Source: Actinomycetota bacterium
GTDB lineage: Bacteria; Actinomycetota; CADDZG01; WHSQ01
NCBI GenBank assembly: GCA_030447315.1
Contig: JAUJPD010000001.1
Location: 232,527-274,488 of the forward strand
Length of the DNA stretch: 41,962 bases
Reading direction: 5' to 3'
The position numbers were made by a program, and so were the translations under genes. Positions 26,247 through 35,614 of the stretch are shown here, piece by piece (the stretch's first letter is position 1; each line of letters starts with the position of its first letter). The notes under the pieces were generated by a model. It worked only from the letters and a program-made list of their open reading frames with translations, ran no database searches and was not told the DNA's origin.

Positions 26247-26800
26247 TCGGCCCCCGCGGCATCCAGCTCGTCGCGGATCCCACCAAGGCGGATCCTGTAT
26301 GCGGTCGATGCCACCTCGGGGGCCTCCATGATGTAGGCGTCTTCGTTGGTCTCTATGTAGTAGCCCTTGCGGGTCCCGACGACCGAGAACCCGAACTTCA
26401 CGTACATCGACTGCGCGACGTGGTTCGACACACGCACCTCGAGAGAGACGACCTGGGCGCTGCGGGCTATCGCCTCGGTGATCAGGGCCAGGAGCAACCG
26501 GGTTCCGACCTTGCGGCCGTGCAGATCGGGATCCACCGCGATGTTCGTCACGTGCGCCTCGCGTCCCATGAACATCATCCCGGCGTATCCCACGACCTCT
26601 CCTTCGTGGCGAGCAACGAGATATGAGCGCGACGATCGTTGCGCCAGCTCCGACAGGAACAGCGACGGGCTCCAGGGCCGCGGGTATACCCGGGACTCGA
26701 TCGCCAGCACCCTGCGCAGGTGGCGCCGGCGCATCCGGGTCAGCTCGATCTCCTCGGCGGGCCCCGGCCTGAACTCCGGACGTCGGGCCTGGGCGCTCAC
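26243..26800 (-). CDS. rimI: ribosomal protein S18-alanine N-acetyltransferase RimI-like
   Basis: The product has 185 residues from a GTG at 26800 that overlaps the tsaB stop (GTGA). The GNAT domain has RMRRRHLRRVLAIESRVYPR and then PWSPSLFLSEL, both typical of RimI. The acetyl-CoA loop is LHGRKVGTRLLLAL, and LEVRVSNHVAQSMYVKFGF is the family motif B. The C-terminal YYIETNEDAYIME also fits. RimI acetylates the N-terminus of S18 in enterobacteria; its placement between tsaB and tsaD is conserved in Actinobacteria, so the symbol is given on domain and synteny. Confidence 0.9.
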   Translation of the reverse strand: MSAQARRPEFRPGPAEEIELTRMRRRHLRRVLAIESRVYPRPWSPSLFLSELAQRSSRSYLVARHEGEVVGYAGMMFMGREAHVTNIAVDPDLHGRKVGTRLLLALITEAIARSAQVVSLEVRVSNHVAQSMYVKFGFSVVGTRKGYYIETNEDAYIMEAPEVASTAYRIRLGGIRDELDAAGAE

Positions 26801-27507
26801 GCTGACCGCTCCTGACGGATGCGATCCCACCGGATCCGCCTCGCCGACTGCCGCAGGTAGAGCGGCTTGAGGTCATAGGGAGAATCGAAGTCCTCCCGGA
26901 ACAGCCGAGGCAGGCTCAGCTCCACGAGCGCGCGAGCATCGGGAAAGGCGTGTGTCATGGTGCCTATCTCGGCCACCGTGCCCAGCTCTTCGAACATGTC
27001 CCGGTACAGCAAGGCGCCGTTGCCGACCAGCAACACCTCTTCCGGCCGCGACGCGATCCCGATCGCGAGCTGACCCGGCTTCTCGACGCGATATTCCGTC
27101 ATCCGCTGGATGCCTCCAGGCGAGGCTCGATAGAAAGCGTGGAAGACCTCGTTGCGCCTCGCGTCCAGGACGGCGCAGATGGTCTTGGCGGTGTAACGGA
27201 CCTCGTATGCCACCAGGTCGAGACTCGCCATGCCGACCATGGGCAGAGAAAGCGTCTGCGCCACCGCCTTGGCCGTGGCCACGCCGACACGCATCCCCGA
27301 GAAGAGGCCGGGGCCGAGGCTCACGGCCACCGCACCCAGATTGCGGTAACCGAGGCGCGCCTCTTCGAGGCAGAAATGGATCGCGGGCAGCAGGAACTCG
27401 TTGTAGTTGGCCCCGCGCGAGACCATCGCGCTGGCGACGACTCCCTGTTCGGAGCCGATCGCCACGCTCGCTTGAGGCGTAGAGGTCTCTATGCCCAGGA
27501 CCAGCAT
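26797..27507 (-). CDS. tsaB: t6A biosynthesis protein TsaB
   Basis: The product has 236 residues. It is a TsaD paralogue and scaffold of the TsaBDE complex. It starts LVLGIETSTPQASVAIGSEQ, then GPGLFSGMRVGVATAKAVAQ and LDARRNEVFHAFYR. TsaD-type metal His residues are absent, as expected. Its start codon overlaps the tsaE stop by one base. Confidence 0.93.
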   Translation of the reverse strand: MLVLGIETSTPQASVAIGSEQGVVASAMVSRGANYNEFLLPAIHFCLEEARLGYRNLGAVAVSLGPGLFSGMRVGVATAKAVAQTLSLPMVGMASLDLVAYEVRYTAKTICAVLDARRNEVFHAFYRASPGGIQRMTEYRVEKPGQLAIGIASRPEEVLLVGNGALLYRDMFEELGTVAEIGTMTHAFPDARALVELSLPRLFREDFDSPYDLKPLYLRQSARRIRWDRIRQERSA

Positions 27508-28103
27508 CAGGCCTCCTCGCCTTCGGATGTGGGATGCCTATGGTCGCGTGCGTGCGGCTCGGGCGTGACGACGAACCGAGGACCGTCGCTGTGGAGGGCT
27601 GCGGCGTTCAACAGCGTCTCGGCCGTCGAGCGCATCGCCTGCACCTTCCCGATCCATTCCGGCCCGTGTGGACGAAAGATCAAGCAGCGTTCGTCGTCGG
27701 ACTCGGGATCCTTGGCCCGGCGCATCTCGATCTCTAGATGACGCCGCGGCAACATGGGCGCGATCGCCTCCCCCCACTCGATCAAGACGATCGACCGGGG
27801 GTCGAGGTACTCCTCGAAGCCGAGGTCGTGCACCTCTTGGAAGGAGTTCAGTCGGTACACGTCGAGATGGACGATGGGGTAGCGCGCCTCGTATTCGTGA
27901 ACGATCGTGAACGTGGGGCTGGTCACTGCCCTTTCCGCTCCAAGCGCCACCGCCACGCCCTGCACGAAGGCGGTCTTGCCGGCTCCCAGATCGCCGCTCA
28001 AGCTGATCACGTCGCCGGGAAGCAGGACGGGAGACAACGATGCTCCCACGATGCGCGTCTCCTCCGCCGAGTAGGTGCTACAGACCAGCGCGCGATGGCT
28101 CAC
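27507..28103 (-). CDS. tsaE: t6A biosynthesis ATPase TsaE
   Basis: The product has 198 residues. Walker A is SLSGDLGAGKTAFVQGVA (about 35-52), and the switch-like TSPTFTIVHEYE and HLDVYRLNS blocks follow, with LIEWGEAIAPMLP as the late signature. TsaE hydrolyses ATP to reset the TsaBD complex. The C-terminal 45 residues exceed the core family length and are poorly conserved in look. The start overlaps the uracil-DNA glycosylase stop as ATGA. Confidence 0.93.
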   Translation of the reverse strand: MSHRALVCSTYSAEETRIVGASLSPVLLPGDVISLSGDLGAGKTAFVQGVAVALGAERAVTSPTFTIVHEYEARYPIVHLDVYRLNSFQEVHDLGFEEYLDPRSIVLIEWGEAIAPMLPRRHLEIEMRRAKDPESDDERCLIFRPHGPEWIGKVQAMRSTAETLLNAAALHSDGPRFVVTPEPHARDHRHPTSEGEEA

Positions 28104-28741
28104 GAGAACAGACCCAGTTGCTCGGCCTCAGTGCTCGAGGCGCTTCGACTCCTGCGCGCCTCGTCAACGATCGCCCTGGCACGGCCGATGTCGTGGCGGA
28201 TCGCGTCCAGCCGGCTCACGCCACCGTCGCTTCCTCCGCGGAGGGCCGCGGCGGGATGGAAGGTGGGGACGACGGTGGCTCCGCGGAAACCGAACGTGGC
28301 CCCGCGGGCTTTCGTGATGCCGATCGGGCGGCCGATCACGAACTGCGTCGCGAAGTTCCCGAGCGTGACGATGACATCCGGGCGCATGTGGTCGAGCTGC
28401 GCTTCCAGATAGGGGCGGCACGCCTCGATCTCGTCGGGCAACGGGTTGCGGTTGCCCGGCGGACGGCACTTCACGACGTTGACGATGCCGACCGAGGATC
28501 GATCCAGCTCGACCTCTGCCAGCAGCCGATCGAGGAGCTGGCCCGACGCTCCGACGAAAGCCTCACCGAGGCGGTCCTCATGGAAGCCCGGGCCCTCTCC
28601 TATGAACAGCACGTCGGAGTCGAGGTTGCCTCCGGCCCACACCACCTGGGTCCGGCTCTCCGAGAGACGGCACCTGGTGCAACTCAGAGCTTGGGTGCGG
28701 ATGAGGTCGATGTCGACCGGGGGCCCGGGGGACTGCGCCAT
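28100..28741 (-). CDS. family 4 uracil-DNA glycosylase with clamp-binding-like tail
   Basis: The product has 213 residues. It removes uracil from DNA. The N-terminus has the iron-sulfur Cys pair SCTRCRL (about 20-26), motif 1 LFIGEGPGFHED, GEAFVGASGQLLDRLL, then NVVKCRPPGNRNPLPDEIEA with a further Cys ligand and a CRPYL Cys. Motif 3 is VVPTFHPAAALR, with the His. The last residues, EAEQLGLFS, fit the bacterial beta-clamp binding pentapeptide QL-x-LF. The usual GEAPG of the family is GEGPG here. It lies upstream of tsaE with an ATGA overlap. The 145-bp gap upstream makes it the likely first gene of a sub-operon. Confidence 0.9.
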   Translation of the reverse strand: MAQSPGPPVDIDLIRTQALSCTRCRLSESRTQVVWAGGNLDSDVLFIGEGPGFHEDRLGEAFVGASGQLLDRLLAEVELDRSSVGIVNVVKCRPPGNRNPLPDEIEACRPYLEAQLDHMRPDVIVTLGNFATQFVIGRPIGITKARGATFGFRGATVVPTFHPAAALRGGSDGGVSRLDAIRHDIGRARAIVDEARRSRSASSTEAEQLGLFS

Positions 28742-28886
28742 GGGAGTGACAGTGTACGTACACAGCCTGAGGGCCGGGTCTGTAGAACGAGGGCGGGTGA
28801 CTAGGCTCCAACGAAGGGGGCCGGACCACCAGCCCGGGACACCGTCTGCGGGATGGTTTGGTCGAGGATCAGCCGGCCCCGATCGC

Positions 28887-29990
28887 CTAGACCGTGAGTC
28901 TGCCGTCCTCCATCAACGTGTCGCCGTCGACGCTGATGCGCCCGCCGCGGCGGAGGTCGCAGACCATGTCCCAGTGGACCGCGGAGCGGTTCGTGCCTCC
29001 CGTCTCGGGATAGGAGGCGCCGACGGCCAGGTGAACGGTTCCACCGATCTTCTCGTCGAGCAGGATCTCGCCGGTGAAACCGGTGATCCCGAAGTTGGTC
29101 CCGATCCCAAGCTCGCCCAGCGTCCGCGCGCCGGGATCGGTGTCGAGCGTCTTGATGAGGAACGCTTCATTCTTGGCGGCGGTGGCCTCCACGACCTTGC
29201 CCTCGCTGAACGTGAGCCGGATCCCTTCCACGGCCTGGCCGCCGTAGATGGCCGGATAGGTGAACGACACGACGCCTCGAGTGCCGGTCTCGACCGGGCC
29301 CGTGAAGATCTCGCCGTCGGGGAAGTTCGCGGTTCCGTCGGCCGGGATGAAGGTGCGATCGGTGATATCCAGATAGAGATCGGTCCCCTCTCCTTCTACA
29401 TGCACCTCGTGACGCCCTTCGATCCACTCCAGCAAGCGGGCGTGATGGCGCGCGACCTTCTTCCATTCGCCGACGGGGTCCGGAGCAGAGACGAGACACG
29501 CGTCGTAGAAGAAGTCCTCGTACTCCTCCAGGCTCATCTCGGCATCCATGGCGATGGCTTCGGTCGGGAACAACGTCACGTTCCACCTGAGCTCGCCCGT
29601 TGCCCCCCGCTCCATGCGACGGTCCATGAGCTGTCGCCTGGCTTTGGAGGCAACGATCTGGCGGGCAGGATCCACCCTCGATAGCTGCCTGGTGTTTATG
29701 TCGCTGATGATCGAGAAGTCGACGTCGAGGTTCTCGACGTACCAACGCTCGGGCTCCCAGATGTAACCCAGCTGTTCATCGGTTGCCACCCGATACAGAA
29801 GTGGTTGAGCGGCCGGGAGTGAGGGACGCAGGATCGGGTGGGCCCCACGCTCGAGGCACCGCCGGTAGAGCGCCAACATCAGGGGCTCGGCGACGTACGA
29901 GCCCCTGATCGAAACTCGATCGTCGGCTCGCACCTCGACCGAGTAGTCGACCAGGACGTCGGCCATCTTCTCGACGCGTGGGTCTCTCAT
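28887..29990 (-). CDS. M29-family metallo-aminopeptidase (aminopeptidase T type)
   Basis: The product has 367 residues, near the family norm. Cytosolic aminopeptidases of clan MQ bind two metal ions. The ligand region includes ANFPDGEIFTGPVE (Glu), then GTRTLGELGIGTN-type sequence written here as ARTLGELGIGTNFGI, GTVHLAVG with His, and VHWDMVCDL with His and Asp. The start codon overlaps the upstream hydrolase stop as ATGA. In related genomes this insertion between alr and tsaE is not universal. The peptidase may serve peptide turnover; no specific substrate can be named. Confidence 0.85.
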   Translation of the reverse strand: MRDPRVEKMADVLVDYSVEVRADDRVSIRGSYVAEPLMLALYRRCLERGAHPILRPSLPAAQPLLYRVATDEQLGYIWEPERWYVENLDVDFSIISDINTRQLSRVDPARQIVASKARRQLMDRRMERGATGELRWNVTLFPTEAIAMDAEMSLEEYEDFFYDACLVSAPDPVGEWKKVARHHARLLEWIEGRHEVHVEGEGTDLYLDITDRTFIPADGTANFPDGEIFTGPVETGTRGVVSFTYPAIYGGQAVEGIRLTFSEGKVVEATAAKNEAFLIKTLDTDPGARTLGELGIGTNFGITGFTGEILLDEKIGGTVHLAVGASYPETGGTNRSAVHWDMVCDLRRGGRISVDGDTLMEDGRLTV

Positions 29991-31027
29991 GGATGAGCTC
30001 CTAACGGCTCTGCGGGAGGGCCCAACACGTCGGCAAGGAACCGCTGCAGCATGTCATTGAAGTCCTCGTGCCGCTCCAACATCGTCATGTGTCCGCACTC
30101 CTCGAGCACCCGCAGCTCTGCCTTGGGAAGCCGCTGCGCGAGGTATTCCGAGGCCCGGGGCACGGTCAGCCGGTCGTGCGTGCCGCTGATCACCAACACC
30201 GGGACCGTGACCCTGTCAAGGAGCTCCGTCACGTCGAAGTCGCGATAGGACTTTACGAGGTCGAAGAGCACGTCGGCCGAGGTGTCGGCGAGCATGTCGT
30301 AGGTGAAGTCGATCTGCTTCGCGGACGCGTGCGGTCCGAACGCGGCGAACGAGACCGCGAGGAAGACCTGGTCGGTCGGCTTGATGATCTTGCGGAGGCG
30401 TTGGATCCGGTCGTGCTGCCCGCCGAGCATGTCGAGCGGGCTGCGCACCACCCGCTCGAGCTTGGACACGACGGCGCCGCCGATGCTGGTGTCGTACGCA
30501 GGCCGATAGGTCGTGTTCGACAAGACCAAGCCTTTGATCCGGGGGCCGAGCCAGTCGTTGCGCATGCAACACAGCTGCAGAGCGATCATGCCGCCGATGG
30601 AGTGCCCGACGAGGACGGCTTCTTCCAGCTCCGCATCGCGGATCACCGCCTCTAGATCATGCGCCAGGTTCTCGATCGTGAAGTCGGCGTCGCCTTTCGT
30701 TTGTGACCGCCCGTGGCCGCGGAGGTCATAGAAGACGAGCCTTTGTCCTCCCACGCCGGGCATCTGGTAGTGCCACAGGTCGGTGCGAAGAGCCGATCCA
30801 TGGATGAACACCGCGCCCCGGGCAACCGCGGGTCCCGCCTCCTCCACGTAGATAGCGGCGCCGTCGGGACGATGCACGAGGCGCGCCCGCTGTCCCCGCC
30901 TCTGACCGAACCCTTCCCCGGCCTCCGGATCGTTGCGGCGCCTCCGCCTGACGACCGAGCGAGAAGCGATCGCCCCCGCACCCACCCCAATGGCCGTACC
31001 CGCCAACGCGAAGACTTTCCTTCTCAT
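29987..31027 (-). CDS. alpha/beta hydrolase with N-terminal membrane anchor
   Basis: The product has 346 residues. The first 35 form a hydrophobic segment, VFALAGTAIGVGAGAIASRS, followed by VVRRRRRN. The hydrolase domain has FIHGSALRTDLWHY (oxyanion), DLRGHGRS, the nucleophile elbow LVGHSIGGM with Ser, the acid VISGTHDRLTVP and His in LEECGHMTMLERH. A catalytic triad is therefore complete. A similar hydrolase sits between alr and tsaE in many actinobacteria, here in ATGA overlap with alr and the peptidase. Substrate unknown; a lipid or ester substrate at the membrane is possible. Confidence 0.88.
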   Translation of the reverse strand: MRRKVFALAGTAIGVGAGAIASRSVVRRRRRNDPEAGEGFGQRRGQRARLVHRPDGAAIYVEEAGPAVARGAVFIHGSALRTDLWHYQMPGVGGQRLVFYDLRGHGRSQTKGDADFTIENLAHDLEAVIRDAELEEAVLVGHSIGGMIALQLCCMRNDWLGPRIKGLVLSNTTYRPAYDTSIGGAVVSKLERVVRSPLDMLGGQHDRIQRLRKIIKPTDQVFLAVSFAAFGPHASAKQIDFTYDMLADTSADVLFDLVKSYRDFDVTELLDRVTVPVLVISGTHDRLTVPRASEYLAQRLPKAELRVLEECGHMTMLERHEDFNDMLQRFLADVLGPPAEPLGAHP

Positions 31028-32178
31028 CCGCCCGCTCTTTCGTTTAAGAACACCCTCGGAACGCGCGATGGGATCCTGGTGGTCACCTCGTAGTTGATCG
31101 TGCCGATATGGGCGGCCAGTTCCTCTGCCGAGACGCGATCGCTGCCCTCGTCGCCGATCAAGGTGGCCACGGTGCCCACCTCGATCTCGTCTTGGCCCAC
31201 GTCGACCATGAACTGGTCCATGCAGACGGTGCCCGAGACGCGGTAGCGAAGCTCGTTCATCATCACGTCCGCGCGACCCGACAACCTCCGGTCGTATCCG
31301 TCGGCATAACCAGCAGTGATCGTCACGATCCGACTGGCTTTCTTGACCTCATAACGCAATCCGTAAGAGAGTCCCTCTCCCGCCTTCACCCCCTTCGTCA
31401 TGTTCACCCGCGCCCGCAGAGCCAGCGCCGGCTTGAGGTCGAGGGTCCCCAGCAGGTCCCGGCTCGGCCACAGGCCGTAGCACGCCACCCCGCAGCGAAC
31501 GACATCGAAGTGTGTGTCGGGATCGGCCATGGTGGCAGCCGAATTCGCAAGATGCCGGTAGCGGAGCTTCGCCCCCGCCTTTTCGATCTGATCCGTGAGC
31601 TTGTGGAAGAGATCCAGTTGTTGACGGGTGAACGGATGTCCCGGGAGGTCGGCGACGGCAAGGTGGCTCCATGCGCCCTCCACCACCAGCGCGGGGGCGG
31701 AGAGCAATGACTTCACGGCGCCGGCGACCTCGTCCGGCGGCACGCCGACACGGTGCATGCCGGTGTCGAGCTTGAGGTGCACGTTGACCGTCCTGTCCAT
31801 CTCCGTGGCGGTCCGGGACAAAGCATCGGCGAAAGCCTGCGTGTACACGGTGGGCGTCAACGAGTGCTCGAGCATCGTTCTAACCGCGGCCGCGGGGGGC
31901 TCGGTGAAGACATGGATCGGAACGGTGATCCCGGCTTCTCGAAGATGGAGACCCTCGGCGACCCGAGCCACGCCGAGCCTGGTGGCACCCGCCTCCAGCA
32001 TCGCGAGCGCGGACTGCGGATTACCGTGCCCGTAGGCGTAGCCCTTGACGACGCCCATGATCTCGGCCCCCGCGAGCTGCATCTTCAACGCGCCGACGTT
32101 GTGGCGGATGGCGTCGAGATCCACCTCCGCCCACACGGGATGGCCCCTGGCCTCTATCTCTTCAGCAGTGAAGGACAT
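31024..32178 (-). CDS. alr: alanine racemase
   Basis: The product has 384 residues. It is a PLP enzyme that makes D-alanine for peptidoglycan. The start at 32178 gives AEVDLDAIRHNVGALK. The PLP lysine is in VVKGYAYGHG, the substrate-side LKLDTGMHRVGV and VRCGVACYGLWP are family blocks, and the second catalytic base Tyr is in GLSYGLRYEVKK. The final CMDQFMVDVG and the VGTVATLIG barrel are complete. It begins 2 bp after the nnr stop. Confidence 0.95.
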   Translation of the reverse strand: MSFTAEEIEARGHPVWAEVDLDAIRHNVGALKMQLAGAEIMGVVKGYAYGHGNPQSALAMLEAGATRLGVARVAEGLHLREAGITVPIHVFTEPPAAAVRTMLEHSLTPTVYTQAFADALSRTATEMDRTVNVHLKLDTGMHRVGVPPDEVAGAVKSLLSAPALVVEGAWSHLAVADLPGHPFTRQQLDLFHKLTDQIEKAGAKLRYRHLANSAATMADPDTHFDVVRCGVACYGLWPSRDLLGTLDLKPALALRARVNMTKGVKAGEGLSYGLRYEVKKASRIVTITAGYADGYDRRLSGRADVMMNELRYRVSGTVCMDQFMVDVGQDEIEVGTVATLIGDEGSDRVSAEELAAHIGTINYEVTTRIPSRVPRVFLNERAGG

Positions 32179-32180
32179 GC

Positions 32181-33779
32181 TCAGGCAGGGTATGGGTTGC
32201 GGATGCGCCGGACCGCCTCGGGCAGAGCTTCGGCAACGTCCCAGGCGACCACGCCCGTCGCACCTATCCGTTCCGTTGCGACCGCTCCCGCCACCCCGTG
32301 CAGGTAGCACGCCGCGATCACGGCGCCCGGGTGGTGGTGGCGGGCCAGGAGAGCGCCGATGGCTCCCGCCAAAACGTCGCCCGTGCCCGCGGTGGCCAAC
32401 TCCGCTCCCCCGACGGGGATCACGGCGGCCGACGCCGATCCGCGCCGCGAGGACGGAGTCACGGCTCGACGCCCGGACGGCAGGAAGACGCCTCCGGTGG
32501 GGTCCACCACGATCGTGTTGCGGCCCTTCAACACGACCATGCAGCCGAACCTCTCGGCGGCCGCGCGCGCGCTCGCGAGTCGGTCCCGCAGCACCTCTGC
32601 GGTCTCGATGCCGAGGAGGCGGCCCAGCTCGGCCGCGTGAGGAGTGATCACGGTGAGGGCCTCGCGGTCCAGAAGCTCGGGTGAGGCAGCAACGACGTTC
32701 AGGGCATCGGCATCCAAAACGAGGGGAAGCTCGACCTCGTCCAGCGTCCTTGCCACCAGCTGTTTCTGCCGCTCGCGCGTTCCCGATCCTGGACCGATGA
32801 CCAGGGCGTCGGCTCTGGCGAGCACCGGCGCGAAACCATCAAGAGCCTCGGCGCCGAGGTCGGGCTCGTCACTCACCTCGTGCTTGAGGATCTCGGGCAA
32901 CAGCGCGCTCGCGGCCTGCAGAACCCCGGCGGTGGATCCGAGCGAGACGTAGCCCGCGCCCATGCGTGCGGCCGCGCGCGCGCTGAGCATCGGAGCGCCT
33001 GTGATCGCATCCGAACCCGCCAAGACGGCCACCGACCCATGAGACGTCTTGTGGTCGTCGGGTCCAGGATGCGGCAGGTAGGGCCACAGATCGGCTTCCT
33101 CCACGACGCCCGCCTCGTAGTCGTGCACCCCGATGCCGATATCCACGACCTCGACGCGCCCGCCGAGATCCGGGGGACGGAAGAACGTCTCGAGCTTCTC
33201 TGCTCCGATGGCGACCGTGACGTCGGCGGGGACCCGGCCGGCCGAGGACACATCGATCGACACGATCTTGGGGGGTGGCGAGACCAGGGGGGCCGCCTCT
33301 GAGCCGTCGGCCCCGTAGAGGGTCTCCTCTCCTTGGGCCACCTGAGAGATCGCGGCCAGGGCCTCGCGGGCCAGGCCCCGAGGTTCGCCCTCGAACCCGG
33401 TGCCGAAAACAGCGTCCACTATCAGGTCGCAAGAGAGATGGCGCTTGTCGAAGACGAGGACCGGGCAACCGCTGGTCCTGAGACGATCCAGATGGTCCGC
33501 AGGCGGGCCTTTCGCCTCGGATGGGTCGAACGCGGTGCAGCAGACGACTCCGAGCCCTTCGAGATGCAGCATCCGGGCGACGACGAACCCGTCGCCTCCG
33601 TTGTTGCCGCTGCCGCAGACGACCGTGACCTTCTTTCCATACCGAGCGCCCAGCTCCCGGAGCACCACACCGCCAACCGCTCTTCCTGCTCGCTCCATGA
33701 GTAGCTCCGGAGGGCTGCCCGCCGCGATCGCCGTCTCATCCGCCCGACGCATCTCGTCGAGCGTGACCAGGGGGCGCAC
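32181..33779 (-). CDS. nnr: bifunctional NAD(P)HX epimerase/dehydratase
   Basis: The product has 532 residues and repairs hydrated NADH and NADPH. The epimerase half (about 1-215) has VVCGSGNNGGDGFVVAR and the catalytic Asp in LIVDAVFGTGF. The following IDVSSAGRVPADVTVAIGA segment is shorter than usual and lacks the PSG...TG loop. The dehydratase half (about 225-530) has HKTSHGSVAVLAGS, IGPGSGT, LDADALN, ITPHAAELGRLLG, VVLKGRNTIV and ELATAGTGDVLAGAIGALL, all intact. The GTG start overlaps the glmS stop as TAGTG. Confidence 0.92.
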   Translation of the reverse strand: MRPLVTLDEMRRADETAIAAGSPPELLMERAGRAVGGVVLRELGARYGKKVTVVCGSGNNGGDGFVVARMLHLEGLGVVCCTAFDPSEAKGPPADHLDRLRTSGCPVLVFDKRHLSCDLIVDAVFGTGFEGEPRGLAREALAAISQVAQGEETLYGADGSEAAPLVSPPPKIVSIDVSSAGRVPADVTVAIGAEKLETFFRPPDLGGRVEVVDIGIGVHDYEAGVVEEADLWPYLPHPGPDDHKTSHGSVAVLAGSDAITGAPMLSARAAARMGAGYVSLGSTAGVLQAASALLPEILKHEVSDEPDLGAEALDGFAPVLARADALVIGPGSGTRERQKQLVARTLDEVELPLVLDADALNVVAASPELLDREALTVITPHAAELGRLLGIETAEVLRDRLASARAAAERFGCMVVLKGRNTIVVDPTGGVFLPSGRRAVTPSSRRGSASAAVIPVGGAELATAGTGDVLAGAIGALLARHHHPGAVIAACYLHGVAGAVATERIGATGVVAWDVAEALPEAVRRIRNPYPA

Positions 33780-35614
33780 TACTCGACGGTGACGCTCTTG
33801 GCGAGGTTGCGCGGCTTGTCCGGAGGCAGTCCTTTCTCCTTCGTTATGAAGTAGGCGAGCAGCTGGAGCGGGATCGTGTCCAGGATCGGGCTGAGCAGCG
33901 GTTTCGTCGACGGAACCTCGAGCAGCTGATCGGCCAGCGCGCGAGCGCGTTCGTCTCCCCGAGGCGCGACCAGGATCACCTCGGCCCCGCGAGCGCGGAC
34001 CTCTTCCACATTGGCCAGCATCTTGTCGTAGAGCTTCGCGCCCGTCATCACCGCCACCACGGGGACACCCGGTTCCAGCAACGCGATCGCACCGTGCTTC
34101 AACTCCCCCGCGGGATATCCCTCAGCGTGGATGTAGGAGATCTCCTTCAGCTTCAACGCTCCTTCCAGCGCGACCGCAGTCCCGACACCGCGGCCGATGA
34201 AGATGAAGTCTCGGGCGTCGGCGTACCTCTTCGCGGCGCGTCGGACCTCGTCCTCGAGCAGCAGAACCTCTTCGACCTGGTCCGGCAGAGCCTCCATGGC
34301 GGCGAGGGTCTCGGCGACCTTCTGCGGCTCCATGCTCAATCGCTGCTGTCCCAGGTAGAGAGCGAACAGATTGAGGGCGACCAGCTGGGCCAAGAAGGTC
34401 TTGGTGGCTGCAACCCCGATCTCAGGGCCGGCGTGCGTGAACAAGACCGCGTCAGCGTCTCTGGTGATCGAGGAACCGACCACGTTCGTGATGGCGACCA
34501 CGCTCGCCCCCATCTCTTTCGCATAGCGGATAGCCGCCAAGGTGTCCGCGGTCTCGCCGGACTGCGCGATCCCTATGACGAGGCAGGTCTCGTCCAGGAC
34601 CGGATCTCGGTAACGGAACTCCGATGCGAGATCGAGCTCCACCGGGATGCGCGTGTAATGCTCGATCGAGTGCTTGGCGGCCATTCCGGCATGGAACGAC
34701 GTGCCGCAGGCGACCACCACCACCTTCGTGATCCCCTGCAGCGTCTCGTCATCCCAGTGCACCTCGTCGAGGCGCACGCGGCCGCCGAGGTCGACCCGAC
34801 CCCGCAGGGTGTTCCGCACTACCTCCGGCTGCTCGAAGATCTCTTTCAACATGAAGTCTTCGTAGCCGCCCTTCTCGGCCGCCTCCATGTCCCACTCGAC
34901 ATGCACTACCGGCGGCTCTACCTCGTTGCCCTCGAAGTCGAAAACGGTGACGGCGCCTCGGAGGACCTCCGCGACCTGGCGGTTGTCAAGTGGGATGACA
35001 TCGCGCGTGTGCTTCAAGAGCGCGGGTATGTCGGATGCGACCAGGCCGATGCCATCTGCTGCCCCCACGATGATCGGTGGTTCTTGGCGGGCAACCACTA
35101 TCCGGTCGGGTTCGTCGGAGCTGATGCACACGAGAGCAAAGGCGCCCTCCAAGACATCGACGGCTTCCAACACCGCTTCTCGCAGCGAGCAGGAACGCTC
35201 GTGGATGATCGACTCGATCAGGTGCGCAGCCACCTCGGTGTCGGTAGCCGAAGCGAAACGGTGTCCCTCGCGAGATAGACGCGCCCTCAAGACGTCGTGG
35301 TTCTCGATGATCCCGTTGTGGACGAGCGCGATCGTCCCGCTGCAGTCCACATGCGGGTGCGCGTTCTCATCGGTCGGACCGCCATGCGTCGCCCATCGGG
35401 TGTGACCGATACCGATGGTCCCCGGCAGATCGCGCCTCTCGACCTCGTCGATCAACGCATCCAGCCGCCCCGCTTTGCGAGCGGTCGCGATCTTCCCGTT
35501 CTCGATGATGGCGACTCCGGCGGAGTCGTAGCCTCGATACTCCAGACGTTCCATGCCCTCGACCAACAACGGCAGAGCCTGGTCGGCCCCTACGTAGCCG
35601 ACGATCCCACACAT
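33779..35614 (-). CDS. glmS: glutamine-fructose-6-phosphate aminotransferase
   Basis: The product has 611 residues after Met removal logic: the start is set at the MCGIVGYVG Met, since Cys2 is the N-terminal nucleophile of the glutaminase domain. Glutaminase blocks are GIGHTRWATHGGPTDENAHP and ALVHNGIIENH. The two SIS domains have VACGTSFHAGMAAK, IAQSGETADTLAA, GVAATKTF and FIGRGVGTAVALEGALKLKE, ending PRNLAKSVTVE. It makes glucosamine-6-phosphate from fructose-6-phosphate and glutamine, and acts with glmM in the UDP-GlcNAc pathway. Confidence 0.97.
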   Translation of the reverse strand: MCGIVGYVGADQALPLLVEGMERLEYRGYDSAGVAIIENGKIATARKAGRLDALIDEVERRDLPGTIGIGHTRWATHGGPTDENAHPHVDCSGTIALVHNGIIENHDVLRARLSREGHRFASATDTEVAAHLIESIIHERSCSLREAVLEAVDVLEGAFALVCISSDEPDRIVVARQEPPIIVGAADGIGLVASDIPALLKHTRDVIPLDNRQVAEVLRGAVTVFDFEGNEVEPPVVHVEWDMEAAEKGGYEDFMLKEIFEQPEVVRNTLRGRVDLGGRVRLDEVHWDDETLQGITKVVVVACGTSFHAGMAAKHSIEHYTRIPVELDLASEFRYRDPVLDETCLVIGIAQSGETADTLAAIRYAKEMGASVVAITNVVGSSITRDADAVLFTHAGPEIGVAATKTFLAQLVALNLFALYLGQQRLSMEPQKVAETLAAMEALPDQVEEVLLLEDEVRRAAKRYADARDFIFIGRGVGTAVALEGALKLKEISYIHAEGYPAGELKHGAIALLEPGVPVVAVMTGAKLYDKMLANVEEVRARGAEVILVAPRGDERARALADQLLEVPSTKPLLSPILDTIPLQLLAYFITKEKGLPPDKPRNLAKSVTVE

